Shown here: positions 45,073-53,151 of the stretch, piece by piece | Layout: each line of letters begins with the position of its first letter | Position numbering within the stretch: the stretch's first letter is position 1 | From: Variovorax sp. SG517 | GTDB taxonomy: Bacteria > Pseudomonadota > Gammaproteobacteria > Burkholderiales > Burkholderiaceae_C | Direction: 5' to 3' | NCBI RefSeq assembly: GCF_013376045.1 | Contig: NZ_JABMJG010000001.1 | Coordinates: forward strand, 248,001 to 312,000 | Length of the DNA: 64,000 nt | Translations under genes and position numbers: made by a program | Notes under the pieces: generated by a model | What the model saw: the letters and a program-made list of their open reading frames with translations, nothing else | Database searches by the model: none | Told to the model about the DNA's origin: nothing

Positions 45073-46145
45073 GCAATGGGGATCACGGTGCTGTCGTCCA
45101 TGCCGCGATACACCTCCGCCTCCCCGTGCTTCGCAAGCAGCTGCATCAGGTGCTTGCGGATCAGCATGCCCGGACGGTCCGACTCCATCGAATACTCCAC
45201 GCCGCGCCGCCGCGTGTCGACCAGCGCGTCGGGGTCGGTCGATTCGAGGATGTCCTTGTCCTCGCGCGTCACGGCTTCGTCGAAGTCGATCAGCATCTGC
45301 GCAGTGCAGTCGGCCTCGGTGTCGTTGCGGAAGAGCCACTGGCACAGCTGCATGCGGCCGTCGTCGATGGGCGTGAAGCAGTTGATGATGATGTGGCGCA
45401 CGCCGCTCGGGTACTCGATGTCGAGCCTGCGCGAGAACGGCAGGAAGTAGGCGTTGCGCATGTGGCGCGTGGTGATCGGGTCGGTCACGCCGCTGATCGC
45501 GTGGAACTTCACCGGGTTGGTCGCCTCGATGACCGTCTCGGCATAGAAGCCCGAATCGTTCTCCACCAGTTCGTACTTGCTCGGCTTCGGGCTCGCGGCC
45601 ACGCCGAAGGTGGCGCGGTGCACGAAGCTGAAGTGCGAGTTGTCGAAGGAGTTCTCCAGCGCGCGCATCGGGCTGGTCTGCCACTCCTCGTAAAACTGGA
45701 AGATGGTGCGGTAGCCCGGGTCGTCGAACTCCGGAATGGCCGGGATGTCGGCGATGGGCTCCTCCAGCGCCACCCATGCATAGCCGTAGCGCGCGGCGCA
45801 GCGGTAGGCGGTGGTACGGTACTCGGGCGATATCTTGCGGTCGGCCTCGTACTGCGGAATGCGGATGACCTGGCCGCTGCGGTCGTAGGTCCAGCCGTGG
45901 TAGCCGCACTGGATCGCGCCGGTGCCGCAGGCCTGGCCTTCGCTGTCCACGCACCAGCCCTTGGAGAGCTTTGCGGTGCGGTGGCAGCAGCGGTCGCGCA
46001 AGGCGGCGGGCTGGCCGTCGGCATCGATGAAGAGGACGATGTCTTCGCCCAGCAGCCTGAAAGGTTTCGGGCCGTTGGCCAGTTCGGTGAGCGGCATGAC
46101 GGCATGCCAGAACTTGCGGAAGACGGGTTGACGGGTGACGAGCAT
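45060..46145 (-). CDS. Rieske aromatic ring-hydroxylating oxygenase, alpha-subunit type
   Basis: A 361-residue mononuclear-iron oxygenase. The Rieske [2Fe-2S] ligands are in DRCCHRTAKLSKG and IQCGYHGWTYD (Cys-x-His and Cys-x2-His), about residues 48-88. The catalytic domain has ENSFDNSHFSFVHRATFG (about 160-177), which gives the bridging Asp and two iron His. The size and single-subunit look resemble VanA/DdmC-type O- or N-demethylases more than multi-subunit ring dioxygenases. No reductase or beta subunit is adjacent. ATG 46145 gives the normal N-terminus MLVTRQPVFRKFWHAVMP. It is divergent from an ABC binding protein and shares a mirrored promoter module with it. Confidence 0.88.
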   Translation of the reverse strand: MLVTRQPVFRKFWHAVMPLTELANGPKPFRLLGEDIVLFIDADGQPAALRDRCCHRTAKLSKGWCVDSEGQACGTGAIQCGYHGWTYDRSGQVIRIPQYEADRKISPEYRTTAYRCAARYGYAWVALEEPIADIPAIPEFDDPGYRTIFQFYEEWQTSPMRALENSFDNSHFSFVHRATFGVAASPKPSKYELVENDSGFYAETVIEATNPVKFHAISGVTDPITTRHMRNAYFLPFSRRLDIEYPSGVRHIIINCFTPIDDGRMQLCQWLFRNDTEADCTAQMLIDFDEAVTREDKDILESTDPDALVDTRRRGVEYSMESDRPGMLIRKHLMQLLAKHGEAEVYRGMDDSTVIPIAKAA

Positions 46146-46506
46146 GCGCGGACTCCTTCTATGGTCGTGTGGGGACGAACGTGAAAGAGCAATTTCCTGC
46201 CGGGATGCGTGGGGCACCGCGCGGCTGAACGCTTCTACTCTGCGCAGACTGCCTTGCAAGTTGCGCGCCCGGATTGTGGCGCTTCGGCCGCGCAGCACCA
46301 AGCCCCTTCACAAATACCCGACCAATGCACGACCAGAGCCCTTGGCATGCCTCGTGCATCACCGAGCGCAAGAGTAGAAGCGTTCAGCAGCGCACGCACC
46401 ACGACTGTGCGCCCGCCCGGAAATTGCTCTTGAAACGCCCGCAGCCCTTCTTCCTTCACCGGAAAAAGGCGACCGGATTCAAGACACGAAGCTTCCGAGG
46501 CCCCAC
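46146..46506. promoter_or_regulatory. Divergent promoter region with mirrored module (361 bases)
   Basis: The gap between the oxygenase and the binding-protein gene contains two exact inverted pairs. AAGAGCAATTTCC (46185-46197) pairs with GGAAATTGCTCTT (46419-46431), and GCTGAACGCTTCTACTC (46224-46240) pairs with GAGTAGAAGCGTTCAGC (46372-46388), with TGCGC/GCGCA continuing the second. Each divergent gene is thus preceded by the same two blocks in the same order and orientation, 26 or 30 bases apart. This looks like a duplicated regulator and promoter unit that co-controls both genes. No ORF or RNA gene is evident. Confidence 0.8.
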
Positions 46507-47547
46507 ATGCAACGTCGATCCTTCCTCGCGGCCAGTACCGCGACCATTGCAGCCATCGCCGCCCCCGCCGTGCTCGCGCAAGGCGGCAAGCTCACCCCCC
46601 TCAAGTTCACGCTCGACTTCCGCATCAACGGGCAGACCGCTCCCTTCTTCCTCGCACTGGCCAAGGGCTACTACAAAGACGAAGGCCTGGACGTGAGCAT
46701 CGACACCGGCGCCGGCTCGGTGGCCTCCATCACGCGCATCGCGAGCGGCGTCTATCAGCTGGGGCTGGGCGACATCAGCTCGCTGGTCGAGTTCAACGCC
46801 CAGAACCCCGGCACGCCGGTGGTGCAGGCGGTCTACCAGTACTACAACCGCGCACCGTTCGCGATCATCGGCCGCAAGGACCGCGGCATCACCAGCGACT
46901 TCAAGAGCCTAGCGGGCAAGAAGGTCGCGGCCGCTGCCGTCGAATCGACGCGCCGCGCCTGGCCGCTGGTGGCGCGCAAGCAGGGCATGCGCGCCGATGC
47001 CTTCCAGTGGCAGACCACCGACTTCAGCGCGCGCGACAACGTCATGGTGCGCGGCGACGTCGATGCCGCCACCTACTTCCACGACTCGGCCGTCTCGCTC
47101 TTCGCACGCATGAAGCCCGAGGAGCTGTCGATTCTCAAGTACGCCGACGCGGGCGTGAACCTGTACGGCAACGCCATCCTCGCGGGCAGCAACCTGATCG
47201 CGCAGAACCCGAAGGTGGTGGCCGCCTTCCTGCGCGCGAGCAACCGCGCCATCGTCGAGACCTTCGCCAACCCGGCGCCGAGCATCGCGGCCATGCGGCA
47301 GCGCGAGCCCATCCTCGATGAGAAAATCGAGATCGAGCGCTGGGGCATCACGGCCCAGTACGTGGGCGCCGCAGACACGCAGGGCCATGGGCTCGGCGAC
47401 ATCAGGAAGCTCACGCTGGAGCAGCAGGTCGACGAGGTTGCCGATGTCTTCGGCCTGAAGGTCAAGCCCGCGTCCGACGCCATCTTCAACACTTCAATGC
47501 TCCCATCGCGCAGCGAACGCACTCTTCCCAAATCCTCCAAGGCATGA
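46507..47547 (+). CDS. Orphan ABC substrate-binding protein, NMT1/SsuA type
   Basis: A 346-residue periplasmic protein with signal MQRRSFLAASTATIAAIAAP ending at AVLAQG. The mature part (PLKFTLDFRINGQTAPFFLA, YYKDEGLDVSIDTGAGS, IASGVYQLGLGDISSLVEFN) is plainly related to the binding protein at 12968, position by position, although the ligand-contact residues differ. No ATPase or permease gene is adjacent. The stop overlaps the start of the deaminase gene (ATGA). Sharing a mirrored promoter with a Rieske oxygenase suggests that import, oxidation and deamination act on the same N-containing compound. Confidence 0.9.
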   Translation: MQRRSFLAASTATIAAIAAPAVLAQGGKLTPLKFTLDFRINGQTAPFFLALAKGYYKDEGLDVSIDTGAGSVASITRIASGVYQLGLGDISSLVEFNAQNPGTPVVQAVYQYYNRAPFAIIGRKDRGITSDFKSLAGKKVAAAAVESTRRAWPLVARKQGMRADAFQWQTTDFSARDNVMVRGDVDAATYFHDSAVSLFARMKPEELSILKYADAGVNLYGNAILAGSNLIAQNPKVVAAFLRASNRAIVETFANPAPSIAAMRQREPILDEKIEIERWGITAQYVGAADTQGHGLGDIRKLTLEQQVDEVADVFGLKVKPASDAIFNTSMLPSRSERTLPKSSKA

Positions 47548-48077
47548 ACGATTCCATCGACAGCAACAGCATCGGCACCTTCTATCCGCCGGAGACCGCC
47601 CTCGACGAACGCGACGGGCGCTACCTGCGCAAGGCCATCGTGTGGTCGCACGCGGCGCGGCGCAGGGGCAACCGGCCCTTCGGCTGCGTGATCGTCTCGG
47701 CCGCCGGAGAAGTGCTCTCCGAGGCCGCCAACAGCAACAACGAAACCGGCGACTGCACCGCCCATGCCGAGGTCAACGCGCTGCGCGCACTGGCCGGGCG
47801 CGGGCTCTCGCGCGAGGAACTGGCGGGCGCCACGCTCTACGCCTCTGGCGAGCCCTGCGTGATGTGCGCGGGCGCGATCTTCTGGTCGAACATCGGCCGC
47901 GTGGTGTTCGGCATCGACGCCGAGCGGCTGCGCGTGTTCCGCGGCGAACGGCAGGACCAGCGCGATGCGGAGCTGTCGTGCCGCGACGTGTTCCGCGCCT
48001 CGCCGCATCCGATCGAGTGCATTGGGCCGGCTCTCATCGATGAAGCCAGCGCCGCGCACGACGGCGCGTGGAAGTAG
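47544..48077 (+). CDS. CMP/dCMP-type nucleoside (guanine-like) deaminase
   Basis: A 177-residue zinc deaminase. The catalytic motif is TAHAEVNALRAL (His-Ala-Glu, about residues 73-84) and the zinc cysteines are in SGEPCVMCAGAIFWSNI (about 108-124). This pattern covers guanine deaminase (GuaD), cytosine deaminases and TadA; the size and SNIGRVVFGIDAERLRVFRG fit free-base or nucleoside deaminases better than tRNA-specific TadA. It is translationally coupled to the binding protein before it. The TAG stop is the first part of intergenic repeat copy B. Confidence 0.82.
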   Translation: MNDSIDSNSIGTFYPPETALDERDGRYLRKAIVWSHAARRRGNRPFGCVIVSAAGEVLSEAANSNNETGDCTAHAEVNALRALAGRGLSREELAGATLYASGEPCVMCAGAIFWSNIGRVVFGIDAERLRVFRGERQDQRDAELSCRDVFRASPHPIECIGPALIDEASAAHDGAWK

Positions 48078-48166
48078 CTCGCCCCCAGGCTGCGCGCACT
48101 TCGTGTCGCTTCGCCAACCCCCTCGCCGGGGGCAACACCAGCGGCCCGGCAAAGCCGGTTCCGCGG
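48076..48166 (+). repeat. Intergenic repeat element, copy B
   Basis: The element starts at the TAG stop of the deaminase gene (TAGCTCGCCCCCAGGCT) and runs through CACTTCGTGTCGCTTCGCCA, a CCCCC-TCGCC-GGGGG hairpin and a CCGGC-AAA-GCCGG hairpin to CCGCGG. It is nearly identical to copy C nine bases downstream and to copy A at 8772-8867 on the other strand. Confidence 0.88.
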
Positions 48167-48175
48167 TAGCACTGG

Positions 48176-48269
48176 GCTCGCCCCCAGGCTGCGCGCACTT
48201 CGTGTCGCTCCGCCACCCCCCTCCGGGGGCAACACCTGCGGCCCGGCAAAGCCGGTTCTGCGGTGTTCC
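48176..48269 (+). repeat. Intergenic repeat element, copy C
   Basis: This is a direct repeat of copy B, with CTCCGCC in place of CTTCGCC and a shortened first hairpin loop. Like copy A it ends in GGTGTTCC, which here can pair with AACACC at 48275-48280 as a third stem. The ureD gene starts 28 bases later. Confidence 0.88.
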
Positions 48270-48297
48270 ACGAAAACACCCCGACTAGACTCGCCGG

Positions 48298-49128
48298 ATG
48301 TCTTGGCACGCCCGTCTCCATCTCTCCTATCAGCACGAATCCGAACGCACCGTCGCCCGCTTCCGCCATGACGGGCCGCTGCGCATCCTGCAGAGCCTGT
48401 ATCCGGAGGGCGATGCGGTCTGCCACAACGTGCTGGTGCATCCGCCGGGCGGGCTGGTGGGTGGGGACACGCTCGACATCGAGGTCGAGGGCGCCGATGG
48501 CAGCCACGGGCTGATCACCACGCCCGGCGCATCGCGCTTCTACCGCTCCGAGGGCGACCTCGCGCTGCAGCGCACGCGCATCCGCCTGGCTGCCGGCGCG
48601 CGGCTCGAATGGCTGCCGCTCGAAGCCATCTGCTACAGCGGCTGCCGGGCCGAGAACCGGCTCAGCATCGAGGTCGAGCCCGGTGCAGAGCTGATCGGCT
48701 GGGACGTGACCGCGCTGGGCCTGCCCAATGCCGGCCAGCCTTTCGAGCGCGGCACCTACCTGCAGCACATCGAGGTGCCCGGCGTCTGGCTGGAGCGCGG
48801 GCGCATCGACGCGGCCGACCAGCGGCTGCTGCAAAGCCCCATCGGCCTCGGCGGCCAGCGCTGCCTGGCCTCGCTCTTCTTCGTGGCGGGCTCGCCGATC
48901 GCGCGGGCCCGGCGCGACGCCCTGCTCGCGCACGCACGCACGCTGCTCGACGCGAGCCCCCTGGCCGAAAGCGCCGGCGCGACCAGCCCGCATGCCGAAG
49001 TGGTGGTGCTGCGGGTGCTGGCGCCCGTGGTCGAGCCCGCGATGCTGCTGCTGCGTCAGGTGTGGCAGGCATGGCGCACGGAACTGTGGCGGCTGCCACC
49101 GGCCACGCCGCGCATCTGGTCCACCTGA
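48298..49128 (+). CDS. ureD: Urease accessory protein UreD (orphan)
   Basis: A 276-residue protein with UreD landmarks: LSYQHESERTVARFRHDGPL near the N-terminus, ILQSLYPEGDAVCHNVLVHPPGG (about residues 30-52), LVGGDTLDIEV, TTPGASRFYRS and the SGCRAENRL region. UreD, with UreF and UreG, forms the complex that inserts nickel into urease. Normally ureA, ureB or ureC follows; here the next gene is an unrelated oxidase-like protein after a hairpin, so the gene is separated from the urease operon in this window. Upstream are two intergenic repeats, possible points of rearrangement. The frame is intact. Confidence 0.9.
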   Translation: MSWHARLHLSYQHESERTVARFRHDGPLRILQSLYPEGDAVCHNVLVHPPGGLVGGDTLDIEVEGADGSHGLITTPGASRFYRSEGDLALQRTRIRLAAGARLEWLPLEAICYSGCRAENRLSIEVEPGAELIGWDVTALGLPNAGQPFERGTYLQHIEVPGVWLERGRIDAADQRLLQSPIGLGGQRCLASLFFVAGSPIARARRDALLAHARTLLDASPLAESAGATSPHAEVVVLRVLAPVVEPAMLLLRQVWQAWRTELWRLPPATPRIWST

Positions 49129-49143
49129 GGCCGTTTCATCCTG

Positions 49144-49160
49144 CCCCCGGCATTCGGGGG
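49144..49160 (+). terminator. Hairpin after ureD
   Basis: CCCCCG-GCATT-CGGGGG is a perfect 6-base stem with a 5-base loop, 15 bases after the ureD stop. There is no T-run. It separates ureD from the next operon. Confidence 0.45.
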
Positions 49161-49244
49161 TGAATCTGTAGGCGCCGTCTGACGGACAGCCGCCGCGCAA
49201 AGGCGCACTCTGGCCCCTTGCCCAGCGGATGACGAGGATCGGCC

Positions 49245-50129
49245 ATGCCTGTTGACGACACCCCGGACACCCTTCACCGCCGACTGGCGCGGTTCAACGC
49301 CGCACGGCTGAGGCCCGGCATCCCTTCGCCCCGGTGGAAGAACGACCTGGAACAGGAGCATGCGTGCCGCCTGCTCGAAGGCGAATTCATCGAAGGCCTG
49401 CGCGCCACCGTGCAGGCGGCCGCGTCGGCTGCCTGCGGCAACGCGGCGCATTTCCTCGCCTGGTTCGAGTCGCTGGCGCGCACCGGACCGGGTCAGGGCC
49501 ATCCGCTTTTCGACTGGCTGGCACAGGAGGCCACGCTGGCGCAGATGCGCTGGTTCCTCACGCAGGAGGCCGCAGGCGAGGCCGGGTTCGAGGACCTGCT
49601 GGCCTATGCCCAGGTCAAGCTGCCGCCGCAGCCCAAGCTGGAGTGCGCGCGCAACTTCTGGGACGAGATGGGGCACGGCAAGCAAAGCGCCATGCACGGC
49701 CAGATGCTGGAGCAGATGGTGCGCGAACTCGACCTGCACCCGGCCATCGACACCACGGTGTGGGAGTCGCTGGCGCTCGCCAACACCATGGTCGCGCTGG
49801 CCACCACGCGGCGCTACGCCTTCCACGCCATCGGCGCGCTCGGCGTGATCGAGCTCACGGCCCCCGGCCGCGTGAAGCAGGTGGCCACCGGCATGCGGCG
49901 GCTGGGCCTCGGCGGCCGTGTGCGCGCCTACTTCGACCTGCACGCGGCGCTCGACGTGTCGCACTCCCGCGCATGGAACCGCGAGGTGATCCTGCCGCTT
50001 GTGGAGGCCGACCCGGCCTGCGGCCAGTTCATTGCCGAGGGCGCGCTGATGCGGCTCGCCTGCGGCGAACGCTGCTTCGAGCGCTACAGCGCCGAGCTAC
50101 GTCAAGCAGAAGAGGTCGCTGCATGCTGA
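49245..50129 (+). CDS. Iron-containing redox enzyme of the heme-oxygenase-like diiron (HDO) superfamily
   Basis: A 294-residue all-helical protein of the iron-containing redox enzyme family, the fold used by UndA, SznF, BesC and TenA/PqqC relatives. Candidate metal ligands fall at suitable spacing: Glu108 in FLTQEAAGE, Glu141 and His144 in FWDEMGHGKQ, Glu203 in GVIELTAP, and His233, Asp237, His240 in YFDLHAALDVSHSRAW. The E-x2-H followed by D/H-x3-D-x2-H pattern fits a diiron or single-iron oxidase or desaturase. It is the first gene of a tight operon with a methyltransferase (7-base overlap), an ATP-grasp ligase and an OlsB-like acyltransferase. Substrate unknown; an amino acid or fatty acyl group is plausible. 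Confidence 0.82.
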   Translation: MPVDDTPDTLHRRLARFNAARLRPGIPSPRWKNDLEQEHACRLLEGEFIEGLRATVQAAASAACGNAAHFLAWFESLARTGPGQGHPLFDWLAQEATLAQMRWFLTQEAAGEAGFEDLLAYAQVKLPPQPKLECARNFWDEMGHGKQSAMHGQMLEQMVRELDLHPAIDTTVWESLALANTMVALATTRRYAFHAIGALGVIELTAPGRVKQVATGMRRLGLGGRVRAYFDLHAALDVSHSRAWNREVILPLVEADPACGQFIAEGALMRLACGERCFERYSAELRQAEEVAAC

Positions 50130-51070
50130 ACGCGGCCGACGTGCTGCGACAGGTGGCGGCCACCGGCTACCGCTTCACCGCGGTCACGCCGCTGACGCAC
50201 CAGCGCGTGCTGGCGCGGCGCGGACGCGAGCCGGGTGCCACGCTGCGCGACATCTTCGGCTGGAACCTGCCGTTCGAAGCGCGTTCGCTGCCGCCGGAAC
50301 TGCTGGCCGGCATGGAGCGCGCCGGCATCGTGCGGTGCGAGGGATCGCTGCTGCGCAGCACGGTGCGCATCGCCAGCCTGGGCGACGACCTGTTCTTCCA
50401 CTCGGCCTATCCCACGGTCGAGGAGAACGCGGTGTTCTTCGGCCCCGACACCAGCCGCTTCGCGCGCTTCATCCGCCATGCGCTGGCCTCGCGCGAAGCG
50501 CAATGGCCGCCCCTGCGGGTGCTCGACGTGGGCTGCGGCAGCGGCGCGGGCGGCGTCGCGGTGGCGCGTGCGCTGGCTGCCACCGGCACGCCCGCGACGG
50601 TCGTGATGAACGACATCAACCCGCTCGCGCTGCAGTACACGGCCATCAACGCGGAGGTGGCGGGCGTGGACGTCACGCTCGCGCAGGGCGATGCGCTGTC
50701 GGCCGTCGATGGCGAATTCGATCTGATCGTGTCGAACCCGCCCTACCTCGACGACGCCGCGCAGCGCGCCTACCGCCACGGCGGCGCGCGGCTGGGGCGG
50801 GCGCTCAGCGTGCGCATCGCGGCGGAGTCGCTGAAGCGGCTCGCGCCGGGCGGGCAGCTGCTGCTCTACACCGGCGTGGCGATGGTCGATGGCGAGGATC
50901 CGTTCCTTGCGGAGATGCAGCCGCTGCTCGCGGCACCGGGCCTGGAATGGTCCTACGCCGAGATCGACCCCGACGTGTTCGGCGAGGAACTGGAGCGGCC
51001 GGTGTACGCGCACATCGACCGCATCGCCGCGGTGGGCCTTGTCGCCACCCGCGCCGCGGAGGCAGCCTGA
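50123..51070 (+). CDS. Class I SAM-dependent methyltransferase (NPPY type)
   Basis: A 315-residue methyltransferase. The SAM-binding motif I is LRVLDVGCGSGAGG (about residues 131-144), an acidic motif II MNDINPLALQYTAIN follows, and motif IV is SNPPYLDD (204-211). NPPY marks enzymes that methylate a planar nitrogen, such as PrmC/HemK (glutamine N5) and RsmC/RlmG-type enzymes. The N-terminal 125 residues do not match PrmC, and the gene lies in a putative biosynthetic operon, so I would not call it prmC. It overlaps the oxidase gene by 7 bases and its stop overlaps the next start (TGATG). The target may be a small-molecule amide or amino group. Confidence 0.82.
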   Translation: MLNAADVLRQVAATGYRFTAVTPLTHQRVLARRGREPGATLRDIFGWNLPFEARSLPPELLAGMERAGIVRCEGSLLRSTVRIASLGDDLFFHSAYPTVEENAVFFGPDTSRFARFIRHALASREAQWPPLRVLDVGCGSGAGGVAVARALAATGTPATVVMNDINPLALQYTAINAEVAGVDVTLAQGDALSAVDGEFDLIVSNPPYLDDAAQRAYRHGGARLGRALSVRIAAESLKRLAPGGQLLLYTGVAMVDGEDPFLAEMQPLLAAPGLEWSYAEIDPDVFGEELERPVYAHIDRIAAVGLVATRAAEAA

Positions 51071-52164
51071 TGGCCGCCGGACTCGGTCTCGGCATCGACA
51101 CCGCCCGGCTCGCCGTGGTGCGCGAGTGCAGCGTGCTGGAGCGCATGCCCAAGTGGCTCATCTGCGTGCCGCTGGTGGTGCAGTGGCTGTGGCTCTCGGT
51201 GCGCTACGGCGGCGCCACCGTGCCCACGGCCGCCAATCCACACATCACCTCCGGCGGGATGGCCGGCGAAGGCAAGCTCGAATACTTCCGGGGCATGGGG
51301 CCGCTGGCGCGGTCGGTCACGGCCGAACACTGCGGCGTGCTCAACGACGGCACGGCCACCGAAGACGCGCTGCGGCAGGCCATGGCGGCCAGCGGCCTCG
51401 CGTTTCCCGTGGTCGCCAAGCCCGACCTGGGCCTGTGCGGCTACGGCGTACGCCTGGTGCCCGACATGGCGGCGCTGCGCGCCTACCTGGCCGCCTTCCC
51501 CACGGACGAAACGGTGGTGCTGCAGCGCTACCTGCCGCAGGAAGGCGAGGCAGGCATCTTCTACGCGCGCGACCCCGTCACCGACGAGGGCCGCGTCATC
51601 GGGCTGGCGCTGCGCTACTTTCCGCGCGTGACGGGCGACGGCCGCAGCACCGTTGCACAGCTCGTGGCGGCCGACGTACGCGCCCGCCGCATCGCGCGCA
51701 CGCCGCGCCACCAATGCAGCGTGCCGCCAGAGAGCGTGCCCGCCGCCGGGCAGCAGGTGCGGCTGGCCACCATCGGCTCGACGCGCGTGGGCGGCCTTTA
51801 CCGCAACGGCGCCGCGCTCGTCACGCCGGAGCTGGTGCGCGCCATCGACGCCGTCGGGCGCGACATGCCCGACTTCCGCTTCGGACGCTTCGACGTGCGC
51901 TACCAAAGCCTGCGCGAACTCGCCGCCGGGCGCGGCTTCACCATCATGGAAGTCAACGGCGCGGGCTCCGAGGCCATCGAGGCGTGGGACCCCGACATCG
52001 GCGTGATCCAGGGCCTGCGCATGGTCTTCGCCAAGCAGCGGCTGCTGTTCGCCATCGGCGCGGCGCAGCGCAGGGCCGGCGTGAAGCCCATCGGCCTGCT
52101 GGCGCTCGCGCGGCTCAACCGGCGGCAGAACCGGCTGGTCGACCGCTATCCGCCTTCCAACTGA
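51070..52164 (+). CDS. ATP-grasp ligase (D-Ala-D-Ala ligase-like) with hydrophobic N-terminus
   Basis: A 364-residue ATP-grasp protein. Nucleotide-binding Lys117 is in FPVVAKPDLGLCGYG, with the Gly-rich loop right after; a hinge-like VVLQRYLPQEGEAGIFY follows, and the metal-binding acids are in FGRFDVRYQS (Asp275) and FTIMEVNGAGSEAIE (Glu294, Asn296). Such enzymes join a carboxylate, through an acyl phosphate, to an amine. A hydrophobic stretch at 29-46 (WLICVPLVVQWLWLSVRY) is unusual and suggests membrane attachment, which would suit a lipid-like substrate. It is coupled to the methyltransferase gene by a 1-base overlap and is followed 28 bases later by the acyltransferase gene. Confidence 0.82.
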   Translation: MAAGLGLGIDTARLAVVRECSVLERMPKWLICVPLVVQWLWLSVRYGGATVPTAANPHITSGGMAGEGKLEYFRGMGPLARSVTAEHCGVLNDGTATEDALRQAMAASGLAFPVVAKPDLGLCGYGVRLVPDMAALRAYLAAFPTDETVVLQRYLPQEGEAGIFYARDPVTDEGRVIGLALRYFPRVTGDGRSTVAQLVAADVRARRIARTPRHQCSVPPESVPAAGQQVRLATIGSTRVGGLYRNGAALVTPELVRAIDAVGRDMPDFRFGRFDVRYQSLRELAAGRGFTIMEVNGAGSEAIEAWDPDIGVIQGLRMVFAKQRLLFAIGAAQRRAGVKPIGLLALARLNRRQNRLVDRYPPSN

Positions 52165-52192
52165 GCACCTTCAACCGAGTCATCGCACGCAC

Positions 52193-53014
52193 ATGGACAT
52201 CACCGCCACGCACGCCTTGCCCCACCGCTCGCTCACGGCTCTCGCGGCCGAGGCGCCCGTCCTGGAAACCCGCTGGGCCGATTGCGAGGAGGACGTGCGC
52301 GACGCGCAGCGCCTGCGCTTTCGCGTGTTCGCGCAGGAGATGGGCGCCCGGCTGACACCGCCCGAGGGCACGCCGCCCGGGCTGGACGCGGACCGCTTCG
52401 ACGCCTTCTGCGACCACCTGCTGGTGCGTGCCGTCGACCCGGTGCACGGCCCCGGCCCGCTAATCGGCACCTACCGCGTGCTCACGCCGCAGGCGGCGCG
52501 CCGCGCTGGCGGCTTCTACACCGACACCGAGTTCGACCTGGCGCCGCTCGCCCCGCTACGGGCCAGCGCGCTGGAGCTGGGCCGCTCGTGCGTGGACGCC
52601 GACTGGCGCTCGGGCAGCGTGATCATGGCGCTGTGGACCGCGCTCGGGCAGTACATGGTCGACCACGCGCTCGACACCATGATCGGCTGCGCCAGCATCG
52701 GGCTGGACGACCAGGGCACGGCCGCGGCGCGGCTGTGGCACCGGCTGTGCCGCACCCACCTGGTGGAGGCGCGCTGGCGCGTGGAGCCGCGCATCGCGCT
52801 GCCGCTGGACCCGGAGCCCGACACCGATGCAGACACCGACCTGCCCGCGCCCGCCACGCCGCCGCTCATCAAGGGCTACCTGCGCTGCGGCGCGCGCCTG
52901 CTCGGGCCGCCCGCGCTCGACGTGGCCTTCAATACCGCAGACCTGCCCCTGATGCTGCGCGTGGACGAGGTTTCGCCGCGCTACCGGCAGCATTTCTTCG
53001 GCATTCCGGCGTGA
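52193..53014 (+). CDS. OlsB-like GNAT acyltransferase (lyso-ornithine-lipid synthase family)
   Basis: A 273-residue protein of the OlsB branch of GNAT enzymes, which transfers a 3-hydroxyacyl group from acyl carrier protein to the alpha-amine of ornithine. Family landmarks are LRFRVFAQEMGA (41-52), DAFCDHLLV (70-78), LELGRSCVDADWRSGSVI near 122-139, MIGCASIGL and, at the end, IKGYLRCGARLLGPPALD followed by FNTADLPLMLRVDEVSPRYR. No OlsA gene for the second acylation is near. In this operon it may load an acyl chain onto an amino-acid-like core that the ATP-grasp, methyltransferase and oxidase then extend or modify. Confidence 0.82.
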   Translation: MDITATHALPHRSLTALAAEAPVLETRWADCEEDVRDAQRLRFRVFAQEMGARLTPPEGTPPGLDADRFDAFCDHLLVRAVDPVHGPGPLIGTYRVLTPQAARRAGGFYTDTEFDLAPLAPLRASALELGRSCVDADWRSGSVIMALWTALGQYMVDHALDTMIGCASIGLDDQGTAAARLWHRLCRTHLVEARWRVEPRIALPLDPEPDTDADTDLPAPATPPLIKGYLRCGARLLGPPALDVAFNTADLPLMLRVDEVSPRYRQHFFGIPA

Positions 53015-53151
53015 ACACGGGCACCTGAGCGGCAGCGCGGCAACGACGCGCGGGAGGGCGCGAGGGACGGCAGGAGAAACGGCGCCGAACGGGCAGCAGG
53101 AGCGCTTCGGATACAGTCCCGCACCACCCCGCTTCAAGACCTGCCGCCAGC

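Noticed and set aside
46419..46445. Sigma-54 promoter in the GGAAATTGCTCTTGA block
   Set aside because: The GG and GC elements are not 10 bases apart, so the -24/-12 spacing is wrong.
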